Below are positions 21,813 to 32,181 of a DNA stretch of 64,000 nucleotides, piece by piece. Source of the stretch: Archivesica marissinica (lineage: Eukaryota > Mollusca > Bivalvia > Venerida > Vesicomyidae). Numbering within the stretch: the stretch's first letter is position 1; each line of letters opens with the position of its first letter. The DNA lies in NCBI GenBank assembly GCA_014843695.1, contig CM026400.1:40823139-40887138 (forward strand). Direction: 5' to 3'. Made by a program: the position numbers and the translations under genes. The notes below the pieces were generated by a model. The model was not told the DNA's origin, searched no databases, and was given only the letters and a program-made list of their open reading frames with translations.

Positions 21813-21996
21813 ATGTCTAATGAGAATTGATATCCATGTATCCATTATTCCTATCGTTATGTGAACCTTTAAATAACACTTTATTGTATGTGTTTCTTTA
21901 ATTATTATCGCGATTATTTGCGATATCCAATAATATTTGTTTTAGTATTTGCTTTGTAAATTTTGTACTTTTGAGAGAAAATATTTTATATTAATG

Positions 21997-22192
21997 ATAG
22001 TTTATACAAATATATTTCTGTTCGATTGCGAAACAAGTTCTAACAACATCTCATTCCTGATGGAATCCATTCGCAACGAGGGACAGGGAAGAGACAACGT
22101 GGTATTTAAATCGTAACGGCTCTAGTGTGGTTCGAACACCGGGCCGTTCGCACCTGAAACGACCACGCTACCACAGCGCTCTCACGAATTCC
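21997..22192 (-). mobile_element. SINE family D, copy 4 (minus, internal deletion)
   Basis: Head TCGTGAGAGCGCTGTGGTAG and B box TGTTCGAACCAC. The segment carrying GTGCCCTTAGGCAAGG is deleted, and so is the AGTGATTAATATAAG part of the tail. Confidence 0.85.
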
Positions 22193-22785
22193 ACTCTAGT
22201 GATGTTGAATATTTACATGCATTTTGAGAATATATATATGCCACAAAAAACAATATGTATTTGATACGGAAGTTAATCAAGGAAATGCCATACAATAACC
22301 ATGAAGATAGAGCTTGTATTTGCTGGGCTATCTCGATAACGTTTGTATTTGCTGCGCTATCTGGATAATGTTATCTTCACCTTTTCACACCGTAACTTAA
22401 AATAAATACCTAACAGGCAAGTACATAATAATGGTAAGAAAATGCTTGTTCAAAGCATCGCCATATATTTAAGTGACTTCTGATATTAAGTGGTATCTGT
22501 AAAGGTTAACAAATACACTCCTGAGTTATTAGTATGCCTGAAAAAAATAAACTCCAGACGTGAAATGTTAAATGTTGGGACCTTAGTTATATTGCTGTTC
22601 ATTGCCATATCAGATAGATGGTGAACAAATTCTTGGGATTGATTGCCGCCCGGCTTGATAGATATGTTTCTCTCGGATGTGTAGATAATGCTAGGCGGTC
22701 ATAGAACACTGTTTCACATAGGTTTTATATATTTATAATTCAAATTTTTCTTTTAAACATTTCTGAAATCCGCAGCTATTAAAAT
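22193..22785. other. AT-rich stretch, no gene seen
   Basis: A two-copy repeat of about 33 bp (GTATTTGCTG-GCTATCT-GATAA) lies near 22316-22375. Otherwise nothing. Confidence 0.5.
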
Positions 22786-22985
22786 GTTTTTAGTCCAAAT
22801 TTGCGTAATTTACCGTGTGCCGAAAGATGTAATTTACGTCATCCTTGGAACAGCGTAAAACTATGCTGTCAGACACGCATTTTCTTGCGATGGACGCTGC
22901 CTAATACTGCGAATGCGCATGTTCGTAGCTTCGAGTGCGCATGTCAGCTGCATATTATTAGTTGGGAACACTCATACAAGCAGTG
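22786..22985 (+). repeat. dispersed repeat R3, copy 2
   Basis: Shares GACGCTGCCTAATACTGCGA, ATGCGCATG and CGAGTGCGCATGTCAGCTGC with 51860-51930 and, inverted, with 4390-4470. The FECACQLHIIS reading is preserved. The first half has several indels relative to the other copies. Confidence 0.6.
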
Positions 22986-22991
22986 CACATA

Positions 22992-23278
22992 ATACAGACG
23001 GATCTGTAGTCCAGTGGTAACACGCTGAACTGGTAATCCAGGGATCGCAGGTTCGATACCCCGTCTGACCCTAATAAAATTAACAGTCTTTCAGATGGGA
23101 CGTTAAACTGAGGTCTCGTCTCGGTGCTTTACATCGTGTACGTAAACGAACCAGAGGAGACTCTGGAATGGGTCTCTGTCTGTATCATGCACTATCCGCC
23201 AAAATCTAAAATGAATAAACCCTTCAGGAGGCGTCGCTCATATGGGCAACCGGTAGCGACAATAACTAAACGTAAAAC
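22992..23278 (+). mobile_element. SINE family A, copy 6
   Basis: Near-consensus head (CAGACGGATCTGTAGTCCAG) and body, ending GCGACAATAACTAAACGTAA. It is inserted directly beside repeat R3. Confidence 0.92.
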
Positions 23279-23433
23279 ACACACAGGGCACAAACGTTCA
23301 ACGAAGGAAATGCAATAGCAATGTACGTATAAAGCATTGTTCAAAGTGCGACTTTGGAATGATACGGAATGCTGTATAAAGTATGTACAACGTATTGCAT
23401 TCACTGAATCCCTTGTTATTCTTAATTCCAAGT

Positions 23434-23721
23434 GTGTGTTTTACGTTTATTTATCGTCGCTACTGGTTGCCCAATTGAGCGACGCCTCCTGAAGAGATTA
23501 GTCATTTTAGATTTTGGAGGATAGTGCAGTGATACAGGCAGAGACCCAGAGTCTCCGCTGGTTCTTTTACGTGCACAGTGTATAGCACCGACACGAGACC
23601 TCGGTTCAACGTCCCATCTGAAAGACTATTAGGGTCAGACGGGGGATCGAACCTGCGATCCATGGATTACCAGTCCAGCGTGTTACCACTGACTGGACTA
23701 CACATCCGTCTGTCTTAATAA
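23434..23721 (-). mobile_element. SINE family A, copy 7 (minus) with 13-bp target-site duplication
   Basis: Full-length on the minus strand apart from a small deletion of ATTTTATTA after the head. The head has a 4-bp GTCA insertion in the A-box region (TAGTCCAGTCAGTGG). CTTAATTCCAAGT flanks both sides (23421-23433 and 23722-23734). Confidence 0.93.
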
Positions 23722-23734
23722 CTTAATTCCAAGT

Positions 23735-24493
23735 TAAAGTGTCGTATAAATCATACAATCAACAGTGATTTTAATTATTCGTATTCTTAATTGCAGTGTG
23801 CCCGTATACAACAATACCTTTACAACAATACCTTTATTGGATTAAACATTCATACAATGTCTATAGCAAGTACATGTATACATGTAGGTAACGACATGGA
23901 TTTACAAAAGAGCAAGATGTTAATATACTCTCTGCTTATACTAATTTTAGTTTCTATATACGAGGATTGTGTTGTTGCCCGGGATGGACTCACCTTACCG
24001 TATAGTATATGGTTATGGGATTAACATTGGTATGAATTAAAGAGATAAATAATTAACGAGTATGTGTTGTACTATATTTACGTTTTACGACATTCGAAAC
24101 ACAGACATGTAATTAACATTTGAAGACTGCGTATGCGTTTAATCATAATGAAATCATCATCTACCCAGATAATAATTTAGAAATAAATTCACCTGTAACC
24201 ATTAATGAGGCATGTTTGCTTAATTAGTGTGAAGCTAAAGTGAATATGTTGTTAATTACATGTGCGTATATTAGTCGTTATCTCCACGCCTAATGGAACT
24301 TAAATAACTTTGATTAAGCTTTGTGGTTTTAAATACAAATCTATGAGATAAGAACTCACTAACTATGGCGGAACATCATCTTCAGGAGCATTGATAACAG
24401 GGAGAGCATTATCCAATACAACAATGCAGAAGCATTCTATCTTCAACATTTATCAAATCAATCTGTTAAACAAATCAAATTAAGTTATTAAGA
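23735..24493. other. AT-rich stretch, no gene seen
   Basis: A plus-strand frame of 77 codons (23791-24024) ends in a hydrophobic segment (LIYSLLILILVSIY). I recognise no family and have no support for expression. Confidence 0.4.
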
Positions 24494-24635
24494 CAGACGG
24501 ATGTGTAGTCCAGTCAGTGGTAACACGCTGGACTGGTAATCCAGGGATCGCAGGTTCGATCCCCCGTCTGACCCTAATAAAATTAACAGTCTTTCAGATG
24601 GGATGTTGAACCGAGGTCTCGTGTCTCGGTGCTAT
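24494..24635 (+). mobile_element. SINE family A, copy 8 (5' half only)
   Basis: It carries the same TAGTCCAGTCAGTGG insertion in the A box as copy 7, so the two belong to one subfamily. It breaks off after CTCGTGTCTCGGTGCTATAC and runs into a C9 tract. Loss of the 3' half is unusual for retroposition and suggests a later deletion or rearrangement. Confidence 0.85.
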
Positions 24636-24756
24636 ACCAAATCACCCCCCCCCCCACTCAGCCTAAAATGGCGAACGAATATTGATTTAAAAATGTGATT
24701 AGTACGCAATGTTGTGTGTCGTTAAGGGCAATCCTTGTTTGTAAACACAACTCTAT

Positions 24757-25051
24757 ATGTATGTTTTACGTTTATTTATCGTCACTACCGGTTGCCCATA
24801 TGAGCGACGCCTCCTGAAGAGATTAGTCATTTTATAGATCTATGGCGGATAGTGCAATGATACAGAGAGAGACCCATTCCAGAATCTCCTCTGGTTCATT
24901 TACGTGCACGGTGTACAGCACCGAAACGAGACCTCGGTTTAATGCCCCATCTGAAAGACTATTAATTTTATTAGGGTCAGACGGGGGATCGAACCTGCGA
25001 TCCCTTAATTACCAGTCCGGCGTGTTACCACTGGACTACAGGTGCGTCTGT
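24757..25051 (-). mobile_element. SINE family A, copy 9 (minus) with 10-bp target-site duplication
   Basis: Full-length on the minus strand. ACAACTCTAT flanks it at 24747-24756 and 25052-25061. Confidence 0.92.
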
Positions 25052-25378
25052 ACAACTCTATCTGATGAGTACAATGAACGTATCTCCCATGCGGCACACA
25101 CTCTCACCGAGAAATCCAACATGCCTTCCAGTACTCTACACGGACTTCTGCAGCAATAGTCGTTCCTTATTTACTCTCTTTTTATATTCACGTGTAACAT
25201 ATTCTTCATAGCAATCAACACAAACTATAGTATAACTTATCGGATGCAACATATTTAGAATGTCCTTTGACTTCGTGTTATCAGCTAACAATGCGAAGTT
25301 TACTAATAAAGTATGTTTCCGTTTATATTCGTACGTTCGTCACTTACATAATTATATACATAGCATTATATATACATA

Positions 25379-25862
25379 ATTCTAACACGACCCAGCTAAT
25401 AACATACATACTTGTAGAGTAAAATCTACCTCGGGTTATTCTGCGATATACCTACCTTGAACTATGCTGCGCGCGCACCGTGTTTTGGTTATTCCATTTA
25501 TATAATGCGTGTAAAGTTTTATGAATGAAAGTCACGTGATGTTTGTAAATACTACCGTGGGAATTCGCGGAAGTGAGCTATTTTTAGAATCAGATAATCT
25601 CTTGTCCGTCTTGTTTTTCTGTTAAGTAACGTTTCAGTTACTATTCTGTACAGTTTTATTTGACAAAATAAATAAAATTATTGATCAGTTACAAATTGTG
25701 TTCATTTATGCACTAGATTGATATTTTCCATAAAAAATAACGTCATCACCCCTTACGCGGGAGGAAATTTCGAAAGCCAAATGCAGCGGAGTAGCACGGC
25801 GTTTGAAGAAAATACTCCTTTGATTCTCGTCTAAAATTATTAGAAGTAAGTCGTGTTAGAAT
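25379..25862. mobile_element. candidate inverted-repeat element, 484 bp
   Basis: ATTCTAACACGAC (25379-25391) is inverted exactly at 25850-25862. Inside the left end lies CGGGTTATTCTGCGATATAC (25434-25453), the motif that also forms the arms of the neighbouring foldback at 25864-26011. No coding capacity. The class is unknown. Confidence 0.5.
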
Positions 25863-25863
25863 C

Positions 25864-26011
25864 GAAATAATAAGTATCAACCGTAGTATATCGCAGAATA
25901 ACCCTCGTTTGTCGTTCTTATGCGTAGAAATATATCACTCAGGTCTTCGGCCTTCGTGAACCTCAAACTCGGGTTATTCTGCGATATACCACGGTTGATA
26001 CGTATTATTTC
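25864..26011. mobile_element. foldback element with 41-base arms
   Basis: 25864-25904 and 25971-26011 are inverted copies with two mismatches (core GGGTTATTCTGCGATATAC). The loop of 66 bases contains AGGTCTTCGGCCTTCGTGAA. Such near-perfect inverted arms indicate a MITE/foldback element, or recent correction between the arms. Confidence 0.75.
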
Positions 26012-26114
26012 TTAAATAATACATTGTACTGATTTCTAGTATGCCGTTGAGAGAACTCCAATTAACTTTAAGCGTTCATTTCAATTCACTTGTATTTATT
26101 GTGTACATCATTAT

Positions 26115-26377
26115 GTGTCTGTTTTACATTAATTTATCATCGCTACCTGATTCCCATATGATTGACGTCTCCTGCAGAGATTAGTTATTTTAGAGTGTTG
26201 GAGGATAGCGATACAGACAGAGACCCATTCCAAAATCTCCTCTGGTTCTTTTACGTGCACGGTGTCCAGCACCGACACGAGACCTCGGTTTAACGTTCCA
26301 CCTGAAAGACTGTTAAGTTTATTAGGGTCAGACTGGGGATCGAACCTGCGATCCCTGAATTACCAGTCTGTAAGTAT
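26115..26377 (-). mobile_element. SINE family A, copy 10 (minus, 5'-truncated) with 8-bp target-site duplication
   Basis: The minus-strand body is complete, but the head begins only at CAGACTGGTAATTCAGGG, losing the A box. ATCATTAT flanks it (26107-26114, 26378-26385). The empty site is visible: the flanks match the continuous sequence at 53216-53300 (TGTATTTATTGTGTACAT and ATAATGTCGAATAAATATGC). Confidence 0.9.
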
Positions 26378-26429
26378 ATCATTATTTGTTGCAAACAATG
26401 TTATATAATGTCGAATAAATATGCTCTAG

Positions 26430-26512
26430 CCAAAAACCTAAACTGACTAATCTCTGCAGGATGCGTCGCTGGTGTGGGCAACCGGTAGCGACGATAAATA
26501 AAAGCAAAAACA
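26430..26512 (+). mobile_element. SINE family A, copy 11 (3' fragment)
   Basis: Only the last 80 bases of the family: AAACTGACTAATCTCTGCAG, GCAACCGGTAGCGACGATAA, ATAAAAGC. Confidence 0.85.
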
Positions 26513-26515
26513 CAC

Positions 26516-27205
26516 GAACTTATATCAAAGTAGATTAGCTGTCTGTTAATATTAGAACTTCAATATTAAATATCATATAATTGCCCAACCTATATTATAA
26601 ATACAGTCGATTATTTTATCTTGACAATGTTGAATATAGCTGTACATAAAATATGCAGTAGGTGACAGTCAATATACTTACCTAGTATCCGAGCATAGAC
26701 AAGTAGACATGCACTTATAAAAAAATATATATGTGTAAATATTAAATAGGTTATTAAGAAAACGTCACATTCTTACCTCAAGTTGCAGTAAAGAACGGCT
26801 ATTGTACTTACCATGATGTCCCAGGAATAGCCAAGACCATCCATCAACATCTAGAATACTATATACTTGGCAATTTGGAAATTTCAAGTTTATCCTCTAA
26901 GCAATAGATAACTACAATAATTGGACTCTAAAACAACATACTGATGCTTATAATTAATTTGTTTTGTGTTACATTGATCACGTGTGAATAGTGAATAGTA
27001 TGTAAAATATGTAAATTATCATGACTATGTACTTACATGTATACGTCTTAATAAACTTATGTTCTGTTCTGTTCTGTTCTGTAATGTGTAATGTTTGAAA
27101 CAGAATTGTTTTTGTGATAATTGATGGAATTCCAGAAGTGTGCCGTGAATAAGAAGGATACTCTAAACAGTTCACTCTTCGGTTTGAGAGTATAATTTAA
27201 AACAA
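26516..27205. other. AT-rich stretch, no gene seen
   Basis: Contains a short TTCTG repeat near 27061-27081. No gene signature. Confidence 0.5.
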
Positions 27206-27211
27206 GTTTAA

Positions 27212-27437
27212 AGTTTAAACTTTTTTTATTTGACAACGATTTCAAATCAAGTTTTAACAACTTATATTAATCACTTTCGTTGGCGCGGCTGAAAGCGTAA
27301 ATATGGTCATTCGTGTGGGAGGAAACCGGAGTACCCGGAGAAAACCCACCTGTCCGATCTGGCGACCCACATACTTCCCGGTGCGAGGGTCGAACCCGGG
27401 TTGCATTTGTGAGAAGCGAGCGCGCTAACCACTAAAA
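27212..27437 (-). mobile_element. SINE family C, copy 4 (minus)
   Basis: Tail first (AAACTTTTTTTATTTGACAA), then GGCGCGGCTGAAAGCGTAAA, GTGTGGGAGGAAACCGGAGT and the head CGAACCCGGGTTGCA, ending GCGAGCGCGCTAACCACTAA. Confidence 0.88.
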
Positions 27438-27538
27438 TATAATTATAGATATTTGAAGTCACATTATTTGTGTTCGAATATCAGAACTATTGAAAAATAA
27501 AATTTCTACATATTGACAGTTAACATTTGAAACATGCA

Positions 27539-28000
27539 GTTGATACTGATAAACATGTAGTTAATACTGATAAACATGCAGTTGATACTGATAAACATGC
27601 AGTTGATACTGATAAACATGCAGTTGATACTGATAAACATGCAGTTGATACGGATAAACATGCAGTTGATACTGAATAACATGCAGTTGATACTGATAAA
27701 CAGTCAGTTGATTACTGATAAACATGCAGTTGATACTGATAAACATGTAGTTAATACTGATAAACACGCAGTTGATGTATTTGATACGGATAAACATGTA
27801 GTTAATACTAATAAACATGCAGTTGATACGGATAAACATGTAGTTAATACTGATAAACATGCAGTTGATACGGATAAACATGTAGTTAATACGGATAAAC
27901 ATGTAGTTAATACGGATAAACATGCAGTTGATACGGATAAACATGTAGTTAATACTGATAAACATGTAGTTGATACTGATAAACATGCAGTTGATACGGA
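27539..28000. repeat. 21-bp minisatellite running into the assembly gap
   Basis: Unit GTTGATACTGATAAACATGCA with variants GTTAATACT, GATACGG and CATGTA. About 22 units are visible, and the array is cut by the Ns at 28001, so its true length is unknown. Confidence 0.95.
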
Positions 28001-29000
28001 NNNNNNNNNNNNNNNNNNNNNNNNNNNNNNNNNNNNNNNNNNNNNNNNNNNNNNNNNNNNNNNNNNNNNNNNNNNNNNNNNNNNNNNNNNNNNNNNNNNN
28101 NNNNNNNNNNNNNNNNNNNNNNNNNNNNNNNNNNNNNNNNNNNNNNNNNNNNNNNNNNNNNNNNNNNNNNNNNNNNNNNNNNNNNNNNNNNNNNNNNNNN
28201 NNNNNNNNNNNNNNNNNNNNNNNNNNNNNNNNNNNNNNNNNNNNNNNNNNNNNNNNNNNNNNNNNNNNNNNNNNNNNNNNNNNNNNNNNNNNNNNNNNNN
28301 NNNNNNNNNNNNNNNNNNNNNNNNNNNNNNNNNNNNNNNNNNNNNNNNNNNNNNNNNNNNNNNNNNNNNNNNNNNNNNNNNNNNNNNNNNNNNNNNNNNN
28401 NNNNNNNNNNNNNNNNNNNNNNNNNNNNNNNNNNNNNNNNNNNNNNNNNNNNNNNNNNNNNNNNNNNNNNNNNNNNNNNNNNNNNNNNNNNNNNNNNNNN
28501 NNNNNNNNNNNNNNNNNNNNNNNNNNNNNNNNNNNNNNNNNNNNNNNNNNNNNNNNNNNNNNNNNNNNNNNNNNNNNNNNNNNNNNNNNNNNNNNNNNNN
28601 NNNNNNNNNNNNNNNNNNNNNNNNNNNNNNNNNNNNNNNNNNNNNNNNNNNNNNNNNNNNNNNNNNNNNNNNNNNNNNNNNNNNNNNNNNNNNNNNNNNN
28701 NNNNNNNNNNNNNNNNNNNNNNNNNNNNNNNNNNNNNNNNNNNNNNNNNNNNNNNNNNNNNNNNNNNNNNNNNNNNNNNNNNNNNNNNNNNNNNNNNNNN
28801 NNNNNNNNNNNNNNNNNNNNNNNNNNNNNNNNNNNNNNNNNNNNNNNNNNNNNNNNNNNNNNNNNNNNNNNNNNNNNNNNNNNNNNNNNNNNNNNNNNNN
28901 NNNNNNNNNNNNNNNNNNNNNNNNNNNNNNNNNNNNNNNNNNNNNNNNNNNNNNNNNNNNNNNNNNNNNNNNNNNNNNNNNNNNNNNNNNNNNNNNNNNN
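28001..29000. other. assembly gap (1000 Ns)
   Basis: Exactly 1000 undetermined bases, probably a placeholder length. The left flank is a 21-bp array and the right flank an (ACAT)n tract. Confidence 1.
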
Positions 29001-30055
29001 ACATACATACATACATACCTACATACATACATACATACATACATACATACATACATACATACATACATACATACACATCCATACACATACATACACAACC
29101 ATATACACATACATACACATACATACACATACATACACATCCATAAACATACATACACATTCATACACATACATACACATACATACACAACCATACACAT
29201 ACATACATACATACATACATACATACATACATACATACATACAACATACATACATACATACATACATACATACATACATACATACATACATACATACATA
29301 CATACATACATACATACATACATACATACATACATACATACATACATACATACATACATACATACATAATACATACATACATACATACATACATACATAC
29401 ATACATACATACTACAACATACATACATACATACATACATACATACATACATACATACATACATACATACATACATACATACATACATACATACACCATA
29501 CATACATACATACATACATACACATACATACTACATACATACATACATCAAATACATACATACATACATACATACATACATACATACATACATACATACA
29601 TACATACTACATACATACATACATACATACATACACATACATACATACATACATACATACATACATACTACATACATACATACATACATACATACATACA
29701 TACATACATACATACTACATACATACATACATACATACATACATACATACATACATACATACATACATACATACATACATACATACATACATACATACAT
29801 ACATACATACATACATACATACATACATACATACATACATACATACATACACCATACATACAACAATACATACATACATACATACATACATACATACATA
29901 CATACTACATACATACATACATACATACATACATACATACATACATACATACATACATACATACATACATACATACATACATACATACATACATACATAC
30001 ATACATACATACATACATACATACATACATACATACATACATACATACATACACA
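29001..30055. repeat. (ACAT)n microsatellite, about 1.05 kb
   Basis: Long tetranucleotide tract with scattered 1-3 base interruptions (ACAC, ACT, CCAT). It extends into the gap on the left. On the right it starts 3 bases after the stop codon of the minus-strand LINE frame at 30058. Confidence 0.97.
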
Positions 30056-30057
30056 TG

Positions 30058-30880
30058 TTAAGAAATTGTGATATTATCTAGGGTATTGTTTCTTAGTAAC
30101 AGAGATTCCTTTATATACTTAGATAGTTTTAACAATTCTATTTTATTCTTAGAAGACATGATATTATTGAATTTCTGTACACACGGCCACGATATATTAC
30201 CAAGGTATTTAGTTCTTAAACTTGTGTATCTCGTACAACATAGCAAAACGTGATACTCCGATTCAACCGACTTTTGGTTACATAGTTTGCATAATCGATG
30301 TTCTCTTTCTATAGCATTATATCTCCCAAATTCAATTTCTAACGTGTGTGAACATAATCTTAAGCATGTGAAACACTTTCGTAAATCATCACTAACAATC
30401 GTATCAAAATATTCTTCAAATATAAATTCATTTTTAAATTTACAATAATAGTCTAATTTTGTCATTGTGCTTATGGATTCTCTCCATTCTTGAATGAACT
30501 GGTCACGTATTCTCCTTTTAGGAAACTAATCAATATTTTCATTAAAACTTAATCTTACATCTCTAAAGCCAAGATGATCAATAACAGAATGCATACGGGT
30601 TGCCCAACAATTATTACTTACATTTTCACAGAAGTCCCTATACATAGTATACATAGGTGAGGTGTTATGTGTCATTATTTTCAGCCAATATTTTGCAGAT
30701 CTTTCTTTACATATTGTAGAGAGTGGGAATCTTCCTAGTTCGCCATAAACAGCATTATTTGGTGTCTGTTTTTTGACTCCAAGTATATATTTACAAAATC
30801 GGATATGCAATTTATCCACATGTTTGTAACTATTATTATTATAATTAACATCACTCATTTTAGCTATTCATTTATTCCGA
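30058..30880 (-). pseudogene. LINE reverse transcriptase, C-terminal region, interrupted by one in-frame stop
   Basis: On the minus strand, 30858-30526 reads HIRFCKYILGVKK and AVYGELGRFPL, the region after the reverse-transcriptase thumb in a LINE group common in aquatic invertebrates. A TAG follows, and the same frame resumes after it to 30058 with LEIEFGRYN and a cysteine/histidine cluster (CKLCNQ ... EYHVLLCC). The catalytic domain itself is absent (truncated around 30880). The terminal TAA is followed at once by the tetranucleotide tract. The element is 5'-truncated and inactive. Confidence 0.83.
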
Positions 30881-31004
30881 CTAATTTATTGTCAAGAGAC
30901 CATTATGTCGAAGACATTCTTCCATTTTATTTTTGATCGGGGCACTGTTTTCTAAATCGGGGAGCCTTATTCCCAAATTGTTTCATATGCGACTTTACCT
31001 CTTG

Positions 31005-31206
31005 TATACTAGAGGACATAGAAAACGCACACCTACATTATATGATTATTAATATATGTAAACGAAATACGAAGGACTCCATCAAAGATATATCACATCT
31101 TTATTATAAAACTGAACAACTAAAAATATTCCAAAATGTTTAAAACTATACATTTATATAGTTATTGTTTTTCATGAAGTGTGCGTTTTCTATGTCCTCT
31201 AGTATA
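31005..31206 (+). mobile_element. MITE-36, copy 2: compact 202-bp form with 28-bp terminal inverted repeats
   Basis: The first 28 bases (TATACTAGAGGACATAGAAA, then ACGCACAC) are the exact inverse of the last 28. Between them lies the body shared with the 8.8 and 46.4 kb copies (GATTATTAATATATG ... TTTATATAGTTATTG). The ends TATA/TATA are compatible with a TA target site, as in Tc1/mariner-type MITEs. It has a single 36-bp unit, so it shows the element before array expansion or after collapse. Confidence 0.85.
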
Positions 31207-31648
31207 TATTGTTACGCCGTTCGTTTTGTCGTGCTAAATGTATCCTGTGTTCAAGCTGTGTCGAGCATGGTCGTTTTCTAATGTTGTTATGACCCGACCA
31301 TGTTGCTATATTATTCACATGTTGTTAACTAATATATCATCTGATTAATGCATATAATTATGTAAAATGTGTTGTCTAATGGATTACATAATTATGCAAT
31401 AAAACATGGTTAAATCAAAGCTGTTTCGAAAGCTTGTAGTAAACCAATTAAGAATTTGTTAAACATGGCTTTGACCTTGTCCCGGCAATGCAGGTTGAAA
31501 TAACGAAAACAGTCGCGTGGGTGTTTGGTATGTACTCACAATATCAAAAACAACTACATATACCAAACAATACTTGAACATTGGGGGGTTATTGATCAGC
31601 AAACAAGTATATTGCGGTACATGTATATGCATTACAAATAATATGTGA
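31207..31648. other. single-copy stretch, no gene seen
   Basis: Nothing recognisable. Confidence 0.5.
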
Positions 31649-31931
31649 GACGGATCTGTAGTCCAGTGGTAACACGCTGGACTGGTAATCCAGGGATCGC
31701 AGGTTCGATCCCCCGTCTGACCCTAATAAAATTCAGTCTTTCAGATGGGATAGTAAACCGAGGTCTCGTGTCGGTGCTGTACACCGTGCACGTAAAAGAA
31801 CCAGAGGAGACTCTGAAATGGGTCTCTGTCTGTATCATTGCACTATCCTCCAAAAATCTAAAATGACTAATCTCCTCAGGAGGCGTCGCTCATATGGGCA
31901 ACTGGTAGCGACGATAAATAAACGTAAAACA
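31649..31931 (+). mobile_element. SINE family A, copy 12 (near consensus)
   Basis: GAGACGGATCTGTAGTCCAG head with perfect A and B boxes and full body to AGCGACGATAAATAAACG. It is one of the least diverged copies, with a small deletion of TTAA after AATAAAA. Confidence 0.93.
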
Positions 31932-31997
31932 CAAAATCAATATGTCCAGGCCTAAGTTTAGATCCGCGAATGGAACAAGACAAATATTGGTTTAAGC

Positions 31998-32181
31998 ATA
32001 CAGTCAAACTTGTATTAAGAGATCATCAAAGTGAGGGGCAAATAGCGATCTCTAAGCATGCATGGTCTCTTAATACAGATACATTTGTTCTTTAACAACA
32101 CAAACTGGAACTGAAAAAGTGGTCTCTTAATACAAGTGGTCTCTTAATAGACGTGGTCTTTCGAGCAAATATGGCTGTATT
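31998..32181. mobile_element. ACAGTCAAACCTG-type MITE, diverged copy
   Basis: ATACAGTCAAACTTGTATTA at the left, and ATATGGCTGTAT at the right. The body has GGTCTCTTAATAC words in place of GGCTGCTTAATAG, so this is a separate subfamily. Confidence 0.6.

Noticed and set aside
27561..30081. Very long frames across the N gap
   Set aside because: They consist of Ns, a 21-bp array and (ACAT)n.
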